64,000 nt of DNA from Siphonodentalium dalli (taxonomy: Eukaryota > Mollusca > Scaphopoda > Gadilida > Siphonodentaliidae). The translations under genes and the position numbers were made by a program. Under the pieces are notes generated by a model that saw nothing but the letters and a program-made list of their open reading frames with translations, did not search any database and was not told the origin of the DNA. Positions 15,001-27,388 of the stretch are shown piece after piece (position 1 is the first letter of the stretch; each line of letters begins with the position of its first letter). Location: positions 53,811,949-53,875,948 of the forward strand of contig CP136065.1 of assembly GCA_032622095.1 (NCBI GenBank), given 5' to 3'.

Positions 15001-18000
15001 ATGGTTGTGAAGTATCTGTAGGATGTACTAAGTATTATCGTGCGTGAATTTTGTGAATCGGTTGACAAATGTAGAAATGGTGGCCCTTTCCTTTTTTCAA
15101 GTTTACAGGGAAAGCACTATGAATTTATATTTCTTCAACCAATCGTGACGTGTTTAATATCATTCGATGGGGAATTTTTAGCTCTTTTAAACGATTATTC
15201 ATTTGCTGCATTATGTCGAATGAGTCCGGAGATATTCAAAAACGTATGAACCAGAAACATACATATTGGCCTACATAGTAAAATATCGGCGCAATACCTC
15301 ACCAAAACCCTAGTAAATATTATAGGAGCATAAAATACGAACACAATGGCGCAAATATTAGCTCGATATCTCGAAAATTGGCCGATATATGGCGACTTTT
15401 CTACCCGCGTCATCAAATTTCGAGGCATGGGTGGGGGTCACACCAGAACGTTCCAACTGAACACAGAAATGTCAATAAACCATACTATCGACATTCCAAT
15501 CAATTCCGAGCGATTCCCTTATTATACTTACATATTTTAATATGGAAGTATATTGTTATTCAATTTTTTATTTTTCACTATTATTATTATTTATTATTCT
15601 TAATATATTTTGAAACCCTTATATCTCAGAAAGTTTAAAAGTTAAAGCATTGAAATTTGGTAGGTATATGCACCATGCCAAGATGCATGGTAATGGAGCA
15701 TTTAGGTTTGTGCCCTAACTTGCTTACCAGAGTTATGGCCCTTAAACCAAAATTTTGGAAAAAGTTTGTGCGCAGATTTTCTCCTGTAAGAAGTCAAGCA
15801 GCTGAATTCGGTTCACGTAATCGTGTTAACTAAGGAAAGGGCACGAATCGGGGAAATTTTCACCAAGGTCCGAAAACAATTTGTTGACCCGGGGAGGGGT
15901 GCAAAATTTGTCAATTTTTTTCTTGTCACCGATTCCAACCATTTTTACTGTCGGGTATCTATACGATGTACTGATGCTACTCGTGAAAGAATTTTGTAAA
16001 TCGGGTGAGAAATTACCAAGTTATAACACATCGAAAAATGTACTAATAAAGTCCATGTGTAGAAAGTGCTTGTGTCCCGATCTTCTCCTAGACGAAGCGC
16101 AACAGCTGGATTTGCTCTATGTGAGCGTCTTAAACATAGACAGAAGACCAAACCAGGACATTTTTACAAAGGTCCGCTCAATTTTTCGTGGGCTAAGGGA
16201 GGGGCAAAATATGTCAATTTTTTTTTTGTCGCCGATTTTAACCAAAATGGTTGTGAAGTATCTGTAGGATGTACTAAGTATTATCGTGCGTGAATTTTGT
16301 GAATCGGTTGACAAATGTAGAAATGGTGGCCCTTTCCTTTTTTCAAGTTTACAGGGAAAGCACTATGAATTTATATTTCTTCAACCAATCGTGACGTGTT
16401 TAATATCATTCGATGGGGAATTTTTAGCTCTTTTAAACGATTATTCATTTGCTGCATTATGTCGAATGAGTCCGGAGATATTCAAAAACGTATGAACCAG
16501 AAACATACATATTGGCCTACATAGTAAAATATCGGCGCAATACCTCACCAAAACCCTAGTAAATATTATAGGAGCATAAAATACGAACACAATGGCGCAA
16601 ATATTAGCTCGATATCTCGAAAATTGGCCGATATATGGCGACTTTTCTACCCGCGTCATCAAATTTCGAGGCATGGGTGGGGGTCACACCAGAACGTTCC
16701 AACTGAACACAGAAATGTCAATAAACCATACTATCGACATTCCAATCAATTCCGAGCGATTCCCTTATTATACTTACATATTTTAATATGGAAGTATATT
16801 GTTATTCAATTTTTTATTTTTCACTATTATTATTATTTATTATTCTTAATATATTTTGAAACCCTTATATCTCAGAAAGTTTAAAAGTTAAAGCATTGAA
16901 ATTTGGTAGGTATATGCACCATGCCAAGATGCATGGTAATGGAGCATTTAGGTTTGTGCCCTAACTTGCTTACCAGAGTTATGGCCCTTAAACCAAAATT
17001 TTGGAAAAAGTTTGTGCGCAGATTTTCTCCTGTAAGAAGTCAAGCAGCTGAATTCGGTTCACGTAATCGTGTTAACTAAGGAAAGGGCACGAATCGGGGA
17101 AATTTTCACCAAGGTCCGAAAACAATTTGTTGACCCGGGGAGGGGTGCAAAATTTGTCAATTTTTTTCTTGTCACCGATTCCAACCATTTTTACTGTCGG
17201 GTATCTATACGATGTACTGATGCTACTCGTGAAAGAATTTTGTAAATCGGGTGAGAAATTACCAAGTTATAACACATCGAAAAATGTACTAATAAAGTCC
17301 ATGTGTAGAAAGTGCTTGTGTCCCGATCTTCTCCTAGACGAAGCGCAACAGCTGGATTTGCTCTATGTGAGCGTCTTAAACATAGACAGAAGACCAAACC
17401 AGGACATTTTTACAAAGGTCCGCTCAATTTTTCGTGGGCTAAGGGAGGGGCAAAATATGTCAATTTTTTTTTTGTCGCCGATTTTAACCAAAATGGTTGT
17501 GAAGTATCTGTAGGATGTACTAAGTATTATCGTGCGTGAATTTTGTGAATCGGTTGACAAATGTAGAAATGGTGGCCCTTTCCTTTTTTCAAGTTTACAG
17601 GGAAAGCACTATGAATTTATATTTCTTCAACCAATCGTGACGTGTTTAATATCATTCGATGGGGAATTTTTAGCTCTTTTAAACGATTATTCATTTGCTG
17701 CATTATGTCGAATGAGTCCGGAGATATTCAAAAACGTATGAACCAGAAACATACATATTGGCCTACATAGTAAAATATCGGCGCAATACCTCACCAAAAC
17801 CCTAGTAAATATTATAGGAGCATAAAATACGAACACAATGGCGCAAATATTAGCTCGATATCTCGAAAATTGGCCGATATATGGCGACTTTTCTACCCGC
17901 GTCATCAAATTTCGAGGCATGGGTGGGGGTCACACCAGAACGTTCCAACTGAACACAGAAATGTCAATAAACCATACTATCGACATTCCAATCAATTCCG

Positions 18001-21000
18001 AGCGATTCCCTTATTATACTTACATATTTTAATATGGAAGTATATTGTTATTCAATTTTTTATTTTTCACTATTATTATTATTTATTATTCTTAATATAT
18101 TTTGAAACCCTTATATCTCAGAAAGTTTAAAAGTTAAAGCATTGAAATTTGGTAGGTATATGCACCATGCCAAGATGCATGGTAATGGAGCATTTAGGTT
18201 TGTGCCCTAACTTGCTTACCAGAGTTATGGCCCTTAAACCAAAATTTTGGAAAAAGTTTGTGCGCAGATTTTCTCCTGTAAGAAGTCAAGCAGCTGAATT
18301 CGGTTCACGTAATCGTGTTAACTAAGGAAAGGGCACGAATCGGGGAAATTTTCACCAAGGTCCGAAAACAATTTGTTGACCCGGGGAGGGGTGCAAAATT
18401 TGTCAATTTTTTTCTTGTCACCGATTCCAACCATTTTTACTGTCGGGTATCTATACGATGTACTGATGCTACTCGTGAAAGAATTTTGTAAATCGGGTGA
18501 GAAATTACCAAGTTATAACACATCGAAAAATGTACTAATAAAGTCCATGTGTAGAAAGTGCTTGTGTCCCGATCTTCTCCTAGACGAAGCGCAACAGCTG
18601 GATTTGCTCTATGTGAGCGTCTTAAACATAGACAGAAGACCAAACCAGGACATTTTTACAAAGGTCCGCTCAATTTTTCGTGGGCTAAGGGAGGGGCAAA
18701 ATATGTCAATTTTTTTTTTGTCGCCGATTTTAACCAAAATGGTTGTGAAGTATCTGTAGGATGTACTAAGTATTATCGTGCGTGAATTTTGTGAATCGGT
18801 TGACAAATGTAGAAATGGTGGCCCTTTCCTTTTTTCAAGTTTACAGGGAAAGCACTATGAATTTATATTTCTTCAACCAATCGTGACGTGTTTAATATCA
18901 TTCGATGGGGAATTTTTAGCTCTTTTAAACGATTATTCATTTGCTGCATTATGTCGAATGAGTCCGGAGATATTCAAAAACGTATGAACCAGAAACATAC
19001 ATATTGGCCTACATAGTAAAATATCGGCGCAATACCTCACCAAAACCCTAGTAAATATTATAGGAGCATAAAATACGAACACAATGGCGCAAATATTAGC
19101 TCGATATCTCGAAAATTGGCCGATATATGGCGACTTTTCTACCCGCGTCATCAAATTTCGAGGCATGGGTGGGGGTCACACCAGAACGTTCCAACTGAAC
19201 ACAGAAATGTCAATAAACCATACTATCGACATTCCAATCAATTCCGAGCGATTCCCTTATTATACTTACATATTTTAATATGGAAGTATATTGTTATTCA
19301 ATTTTTTATTTTTCACTATTATTATTATTTATTATTCTTAATATATTTTGAAACCCTTATATCTCAGAAAGTTTAAAAGTTAAAGCATTGAAATTTGGTA
19401 GGTATATGCACCATGCCAAGATGCATGGTAATGGAGCATTTAGGTTTGTGCCCTAACTTGCTTACCAGAGTTATGGCCCTTAAACCAAAATTTTGGAAAA
19501 AGTTTGTGCGCAGATTTTCTCCTGTAAGAAGTCAAGCAGCTGAATTCGGTTCACGTAATCGTGTTAACTAAGGAAAGGGCACGAATCGGGGAAATTTTCA
19601 CCAAGGTCCGAAAACAATTTGTTGACCCGGGGAGGGGTGCAAAATTTGTCAATTTTTTTCTTGTCACCGATTCCAACCATTTTTACTGTCGGGTATCTAT
19701 ACGATGTACTGATGCTACTCGTGAAAGAATTTTGTAAATCGGGTGAGAAATTACCAAGTTATAACACATCGAAAAATGTACTAATAAAGTCCATGTGTAG
19801 AAAGTGCTTGTGTCCCGATCTTCTCCTAGACGAAGCGCAACAGCTGGATTTGCTCTATGTGAGCGTCTTAAACATAGACAGAAGACCAAACCAGGACATT
19901 TTTACAAAGGTCCGCTCAATTTTTCGTGGGCTAAGGGAGGGGCAAAATATGTCAATTTTTTTTTTGTCGCCGATTTTAACCAAAATGGTTGTGAAGTATC
20001 TGTAGGATGTACTAAGTATTATCGTGCGTGAATTTTGTGAATCGGTTGACAAATGTAGAAATGGTGGCCCTTTCCTTTTTTCAAGTTTACAGGGAAAGCA
20101 CTATGAATTTATATTTCTTCAACCAATCGTGACGTGTTTAATATCATTCGATGGGGAATTTTTAGCTCTTTTAAACGATTATTCATTTGCTGCATTATGT
20201 CGAATGAGTCCGGAGATATTCAAAAACGTATGAACCAGAAACATACATATTGGCCTACATAGTAAAATATCGGCGCAATACCTCACCAAAACCCTAGTAA
20301 ATATTATAGGAGCATAAAATACGAACACAATGGCGCAAATATTAGCTCGATATCTCGAAAATTGGCCGATATATGGCGACTTTTCTACCCGCGTCATCAA
20401 ATTTCGAGGCATGGGTGGGGGTCACACCAGAACGTTCCAACTGAACACAGAAATGTCAATAAACCATACTATCGACATTCCAATCAATTCCGAGCGATTC
20501 CCTTATTATACTTACATATTTTAATATGGAAGTATATTGTTATTCAATTTTTTATTTTTCACTATTATTATTATTTATTATTCTTAATATATTTTGAAAC
20601 CCTTATATCTCAGAAAGTTTAAAAGTTAAAGCATTGAAATTTGGTAGGTATATGCACCATGCCAAGATGCATGGTAATGGAGCATTTAGGTTTGTGCCCT
20701 AACTTGCTTACCAGAGTTATGGCCCTTAAACCAAAATTTTGGAAAAAGTTTGTGCGCAGATTTTCTCCTGTAAGAAGTCAAGCAGCTGAATTCGGTTCAC
20801 GTAATCGTGTTAACTAAGGAAAGGGCACGAATCGGGGAAATTTTCACCAAGGTCCGAAAACAATTTGTTGACCCGGGGAGGGGTGCAAAATTTGTCAATT
20901 TTTTTCTTGTCACCGATTCCAACCATTTTTACTGTCGGGTATCTATACGATGTACTGATGCTACTCGTGAAAGAATTTTGTAAATCGGGTGAGAAATTAC

Positions 21001-23645
21001 CAAGTTATAACACATCGAAAAATGTACTAATAAAGTCCATGTGTAGAAAGTGCTTGTGTCCCGATCTTCTCCTAGACGAAGCGCAACAGCTGGATTTGCT
21101 CTATGTGAGCGTCTTAAACATAGACAGAAGACCAAACCAGGACATTTTTACAAAGGTCCGCTCAATTTTTCGTGGGCTAAGGGAGGGGCAAAATATGTCA
21201 ATTTTTTTTTTGTCGCCGATTTTAACCAAAATGGTTGTGAAGTATCTGTAGGATGTACTAAGTATTATCGTGCGTGAATTTTGTGAATCGGTTGACAAAT
21301 GTAGAAATGGTGGCCCTTTCCTTTTTTCAAGTTTACAGGGAAAGCACTATGAATTTATATTTCTTCAACCAATCGTGACGTGTTTAATATCATTCGATGG
21401 GGAATTTTTAGCTCTTTTAAACGATTATTCATTTGCTGCATTATGTCGAATGAGTCCGGAGATATTCAAAAACGTATGAACCAGAAACATACATATTGGC
21501 CTACATAGTAAAATATCGGCGCAATACCTCACCAAAACCCTAGTAAATATTATAGGAGCATAAAATACGAACACAATGGCGCAAATATTAGCTCGATATC
21601 TCGAAAATTGGCCGATATATGGCGACTTTTCTACCCGCGTCATCAAATTTCGAGGCATGGGTGGGGGTCACACCAGAACGTTCCAACTGAACACAGAAAT
21701 GTCAATAAACCATACTATCGACATTCCAATCAATTCCGAGCGATTCCCTTATTATACTTACATATTTTAATATGGAAGTATATTGTTATTCAATTTTTTA
21801 TTTTTCACTATTATTATTATTTATTATTCTTAATATATTTTGAAACCCTTATATCTCAGAAAGTTTAAAAGTTAAAGCATTGAAATTTGGTAGGTATATG
21901 CACCATGCCAAGATGCATGGTAATGGAGCATTTAGGTTTGTGCCCTAACTTGCTTACCAGAGTTATGGCCCTTAAACCAAAATTTTGGAAAAAGTTTGTG
22001 CGCAGATTTTCTCCTGTAAGAAGTCAAGCAGCTGAATTCGGTTCACGTAATCGTGTTAACTAAGGAAAGGGCACGAATCGGGGAAATTTTCACCAAGGTC
22101 CGAAAACAATTTGTTGACCCGGGGAGGGGTGCAAAATTTGTCAATTTTTTTCTTGTCACCGATTCCAACCATTTTTACTGTCGGGTATCTATACGATGTA
22201 CTGATGCTACTCGTGAAAGAATTTTGTAAATCGGGTGAGAAATTACCAAGTTATAACACATCGAAAAATGTACTAATAAAGTCCATGTGTAGAAAGTGCT
22301 TGTGTCCCGATCTTCTCCTAGACGAAGCGCAACAGCTGGATTTGCTCTATGTGAGCGTCTTAAACATAGACAGAAGACCAAACCAGGACATTTTTACAAA
22401 GGTCCGCTCAATTTTTCGTGGGCTAAGGGAGGGGCAAAATATGTCAATTTTTTTTTTGTCGCCGATTTTAACCAAAATGGTTGTGAAGTATCTGTAGGAT
22501 GTACTAAGTATTATCGTGCGTGAATTTTGTGAATCGGTTGACAAATGTAGAAATGGTGGCCCTTTCCTTTTTTCAAGTTTACAGGGAAAGCACTATGAAT
22601 TTATATTTCTTCAACCAATCGTGACGTGTTTAATATCATTCGATGGGGAATTTTTAGCTCTTTTAAACGATTATTCATTTGCTGCATTATGTCGAATGAG
22701 TCCGGAGATATTCAAAAACGTATGAACCAGAAACATACATATTGGCCTACATAGTAAAATATCGGCGCAATACCTCACCAAAACCCTAGTAAATATTATA
22801 GGAGCATAAAATACGAACACAATGGCGCAAATATTAGCTCGATATCTCGAAAATTGGCCGATATATGGCGACTTTTCTACCCGCGTCATCAAATTTCGAG
22901 GCATGGGTGGGGGTCACACCAGAACGTTCCAACTGAACACAGAAATGTCAATAAACCATACTATCGACATTCCAATCAATTCCGAGCGATTCCCTTATTA
23001 TACTTACATATTTTAATATGGAAGTATATTGTTATTCAATTTTTTATTTTTCACTATTATTATTATTTATTATTCTTAATATATTTTGAAACCCTTATAT
23101 CTCAGAAAGTTTAAAAGTTAAAGCATTGAAATTTGGTAGGTATATGCACCATGCCAAGATGCATGGTAATGGAGCATTTAGGTTTGTGCCCTAACTTGCT
23201 TACCAGAGTTATGGCCCTTAAACCAAAATTTTGGAAAAAGTTTGTGCGCAGATTTTCTCCTGTAAGAAGTCAAGCAGCTGAATTCGGTTCACGTAATCGT
23301 GTTAACTAAGGAAAGGGCACGAATCGGGGAAATTTTCACCAAGGTCCGAAAACAATTTGTTGACCCGGGGAGGGGTGCAAAATTTGTCAATTTTTTTCTT
23401 GTCACCGATTCCAACCATTTTTACTGTCGGGTATCTATACGATGTACTGATGCTACTCGTGAAAGAATTTTGTAAATCGGGTGAGAAATTACCAAGTTAT
23501 AACACATCGAAAAATGTACTAATAAAGTCCATGTGTAGAAAGTGCTTGTGTCCCGATCTTCTCCTAGACGAAGCGCAACAGCTGGATTTGCTCTATGTGA
23601 GCGTCTTAAACATAGACAGAAGACCAAACCAGGACATTTTTACAA
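1..23645. repeat. Satellite array, 1246-bp unit, about 19 head-to-tail copies
   Basis: The sequence starting at 1 recurs at 1247, 2493 and so on, with every landmark moving by exactly 1246 bases through to 23645. That gives about 18.98 copies with no indels. The only base difference I noticed is C for T at 8977. The array is cut by the left window edge, so its true length is unknown. The right end is sharp: identity to the unit stops at 23645, at unit phase 1217. The unit is AT-rich, with a T-rich patch, an (ATT)-like stretch near 625-650, and the phrase 'gttatggccc' that recurs in lophotrochozoan repeats. Each unit contains short open frames (up to 128 codons) on both strands. They overlap one another and show no recognisable domain, so I do not call genes. 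Confidence 0.98.
820..1400. repeat. Diverged internal duplication inside the satellite unit (offset about 304 bp)
   Basis: Within one unit, the stretch from about 820 to 1090 resembles the stretch from about 1125 to 1400. Matching landmarks are cagctg at 847 and 1151, aaggtccg at 913 and 1217, gagggg at 942 and 1247, and gatgtact at 1013 and 1316. The offset is 303-305 bases. The two halves differ at many positions, so this duplication is far older than the near-identical 1246-bp copies. The same pair recurs in every unit of the array. The unit is therefore a higher-order repeat built partly from a roughly 304-bp ancestral monomer. Whether the remaining 600 bases also derive from that monomer is not clear by eye. 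Confidence 0.75.
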
Positions 23646-24936
23646 TGTCAAAAATTACACAAATGACCACTGGCGATATATTTCAACATCCATTCATGTT
23701 GGCGCACTGTATTAAGTGTTGTATTGGCTAATGGGTAATCACTCAAAACAAAGTCGGCTGTCTGTCTTGCCGACCGGCCGTGATTATGCGGTTTTATCAC
23801 GATGCGGCTTAAAAATGACATATTTTGAGTCCAAAAACGGTTGAAATTCATTAGTTTTAGAATAGTAGTTCGTTTTGTTTTCACTTTTTTTAAAACCCCC
23901 ATTTTTTACAAAAATAATTCTCGACTTTGACATTTGAGAATTAACAGAACTGTGGTGTCCGTCGTATATTGTTATAACACTTCTCAGCATGGACCACGTT
24001 TTCATAAAGCACAATCCGTCTTATGCGCGGACTTTCGCTTGCAGTTCTCAATTCAATTGAAACTATTTTCTATCCGTTCACGCGCCCGAAAACCATTTTA
24101 ATATATGATATATTCAAATTGAATGAATGGGAGTCAGCGTATCCCGTCCGACGCCCCAACCTTGCCACCCCTTAGTCGCTAATTTTGGTATCATAATTTC
24201 GGAACGTGACACTTTGCGGTTTGGTATTGGTTCACCATCTGACATAGTGCATAATTTTGTTGAATTCAGATCTGACCATTTAAAAATTGTCTCTTTATCA
24301 TCTGTATGTGTCACGAGTGAAAATATATGACTTTATTGTCCGACTGTTAAGACCGCCGATTGCATATTTCGCATTAATTGGACGAGACGTAATGTAAAGT
24401 CTTATAACTTACGAATAGGCGACAACGTCGACGTCGTACATTCGTTCGCTACTCGGAAAATATACAATAAATGCCTTAAAGCGCCGACTAATTCACCACC
24501 TGCGGGTATACAAGAATATGAATCACACCAAAATTAAGCGAATTGCATATGGAATGTGTAGGTACAAGCTGCCATGTATATATCATTTCCAGAATGCTAC
24601 CATTTCATGACAATCTATTTGTTAAAATACGGCACCTTAAACTGTTGGGAACATCGCGATATAGGCAAGCGAGCAAAGAGAGTTTAATGTCATCATACCA
24701 TACGCTATTTCGCTGTTCCGAAATGGGTGGTCGATCAATGTAGCATAATTACATTGAACGACATATATAAGTATGTTTTTGTGTGAATAACGATTGTTAA
24801 CTTGGTATTATGAACTTATGCATGACTGTGGAGACTTGCAATAACATATTAAATGGTAAAATACGCGCATTCATATCCGTATATTCTCAAAAATATCCGT
24901 CTATTTTACAAGCTCGACATGCTATATTTGTTTATG
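23646..24936. other. Gene-free flank of the satellite array
   Basis: About 1.3 kb of apparently unique, AT-rich sequence follows the array. Open frames are all under 90 codons, overlap on both strands and show no recognisable domain. I see no transposon ends or RNA gene here. Confidence 0.6.
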
Positions 24937-25453
24937 GTATACCAGGGGGGGGTGAAAACAAAAATTCCGGCACGTATGCCGGGGTGGGTGGGTGATCAAA
25001 TCCACCAACAAGCAATTTTTTCCGCAACTAAAAAAAATAATTTCCTGCTTGTTTGTTAGTGTTTTGGCAACTGTAAACTGTAAACTGACTGCAGGCAGTT
25101 ATCGTGTTGTATTTTGTTGCAAATTTTTAAATCCAAGATGGCCGCTGGCAGCCATGTTTTTTTGGCCGAATGACCTCAAAAGGACTCATTCCTATTTACA
25201 TGTCCATGTCAACATCCATGATAAATAGTATGCACAGAAATTCATATACAGCTGTTTACAGTGAATTCCCCCCCGCAAATCTCTGTTTTAGTGTTAAAAG
25301 GGGGGTGGGGGTCAAAAAATGGTCGGAAAAAACTGCCGAAAACGGAAAAAAATTTGGCGAAGGGGGTGGGTGGGTACAAAAAATGATCGAAAGGGAAAAA
25401 ATGCCATACGTGCCTGAAATTTTTGTCCGACCCCCCCCCCCCCCTGGGTATAC
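24937..25453. mobile_element. MITE-like element with G-tract terminal inverted repeats
   Basis: The left end reads gtatacc followed by a run of G, then aaaattccggcacgtatgcc. The right end is its inverted match: catacgtgcctgaaattttt, a run of C, then gggtatac. The inverted repeats are roughly 45 bases, interrupted by the homopolymer run (8 G on the left, about 15 C on the right). TATA occurs at both outer edges and may be part of a TA-type duplication, but I cannot fix the exact boundary. No transposase is present, so the element is non-autonomous. The longest open frames inside (156 codons plus, 112 codons minus) lie over each other and cross the homopolymer, so I do not regard them as genes. 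Confidence 0.65.
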
Positions 25454-26642
25454 TACCGTTTCAACACATCGGCTATTTATCATTTTGCTGGTGAGAAGGC
25501 GTATGTTCAGTTTGGTGCTATTTATGTACACAGAAAAGGCACCATTACTCGGGAAAGCAACATACCGAAATGCATATAGATGTACGCGAATCATGTTACG
25601 TTCTCACACAATGCAGCTTTCCCAAATCCGCGCTCTTTAAAATAGAATTGGCTGCATGACTGGCCTACTTCTGATGGCACAGTGTGTTGCGCACCTGTCC
25701 GATTAAGTCGCTTTGAACCAAAAATGTATACAAAATTCGCACAAGCTGTGGAAAAGTTCGCGATCTTGGACAGTCAGTACAATCGGTTGGACAGTCAGTA
25801 CAATCGGTATAAACGTTTGTAATGACATAACGTGTCTTGACAGCATTACCTGTTATGCTATTTTGATATGTTTCTAAATTATATTTAATGCTTGATTCCT
25901 GATACACATATATAGTGACATTTCAGTGATCTTTCTAGAGCGTTCCCGAGCATGATAGAACTTCAAATAAAACATATTCGCCTTTGTCCCATTCTGGTGA
26001 TTTGGGCTCGTTTTTAGCATGTTACTAATTTTATAATAAGGCGTAATCAAGACATGTGTTATCAGATGTGTGAGTGATTGCCATTCGCGCATAATTATTT
26101 CATAAATAAATATATCCGCTGCACGTAGATATAACCGTCACTTATAGTACTGGCCGTTGAAATCACTGACCCGACAAACTGATAAACCAAGACTTAACAC
26201 TTGGCAAATTACAGATCGGCATTGATTTAAAACTTCGCACTTCATTGTGGACAGACTATAACTATCCGTATATTTCACGAGAATATACCATCCCATAGCA
26301 GTTATAATTTTTAACATCTCAAGTCTTTAATTTGGAATATAGGCACAAGAGATAGACACATGTGTGCATGTGGAACCCGTGCATGTTCTTTATTCCCGTT
26401 GCCAATTAAATATATATATTGTACACATGTGGGTATGTATACTAATAAAACCGAACTGTGTGTGTGTTCATTTGTTTGTCGGTCTGACCTGCTATTGGTG
26501 CCCAACCGGTTGGATCATGACAAACTAAAATTGGAACACACGGTGAATTGTCACGTGGAGTGTCATGGGATAGGTGCATCTGACGTCGTGTGATTTAATT
26601 TGGAATTCATGAATAATTTAATAACATGCTTACATCTATATC
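25454..26642. other. Gene-free stretch with a 21-bp exact tandem duplication
   Basis: No supported gene. The one clear structure is two exact adjacent copies of a 21-bp word at 25766-25786 and 25787-25807, beginning ttggacagtcagtac. Confidence 0.6.
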
Positions 26643-26644
26643 TA

Positions 26645-26814
26645 CAGTATGCCCTAAGTAATCGACTCCTTAAACATAGCAGAATTATGGGTAATATTTC
26701 AGGATTTAGCGGGAAATATAGCCTGCTGACATTCATCCGAAAGCTCTCCTGAATCCCGAAAAGTTACCCATAATTCTGCTGTGTTTAAGGGGTCGATTAC
26801 ATAGGGCATTACTG
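26645..26814. mobile_element. Mariner/Tc1-type MITE, 170 bp, TA duplication
   Basis: The ends read TA|CAGTATGCCCTA and TAGGGCATTACTG|TA. The two arms pair imperfectly over roughly 50 bases: the left contains aatcgactccttaaacatag and agaattatgggtaa, and the right contains the inverted ttacccataattct and ggggtcgatta. Tc1/mariner elements duplicate a TA dinucleotide, and their ends commonly start CAGT, which fits. There is no room for a transposase, so it depended on one elsewhere. Confidence 0.8.
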
Positions 26815-26816
26815 TA

Positions 26817-27352
26817 TATCTGCGAATTTCTGTCTGTCTGCCTGTGTCTGTCTTCTACAGAAATTACAGGAGACCATCTAGATGATACCAAAGGGTCTAC
26901 TAGGGGTCACTTTTTACGAGAAATATAATTTCAAAAGTAGCCTCATTCTTAATCTTTTATTTTTGCGAACTGATGTGTTTATGATGTTCATGTATCATAA
27001 TATAAGGTATGAAGTATGCATGGTTGTAACTAAATAAATACTTCAATAGTTGTGGAACGGATTAATCGAGATAAACAAAATTACGATCGAAAAGGTGAGC
27101 CACTACTTATATTCCATGACTTTTTAAAGTTATAAATATAGTGATAATTATTGTGGTTATGGTTACGGCTAGAGCATGGTTATGCTTATAGAAACATTTA
27201 GTATTGGGACATGGTACGGGTTGCCTATAGGTATGGTTATGATTAAGATTTGGGTTATGGGAAAGGTAATGATTGAGAGGGGATTTGGATTGGAATATAT
27301 ATGATAATTATATGGAAGTATCAAACTTCCAATAGGAAGTTTAAAAATTCTA

Positions 27353-27388
<36 letters not shown>

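Noticed and set aside
25170-25640. 156-codon plus-strand frame
   Set aside because: It runs through the MITE and its C-homopolymer, with an equally long frame on the other strand. Homopolymer length would make it unstable.
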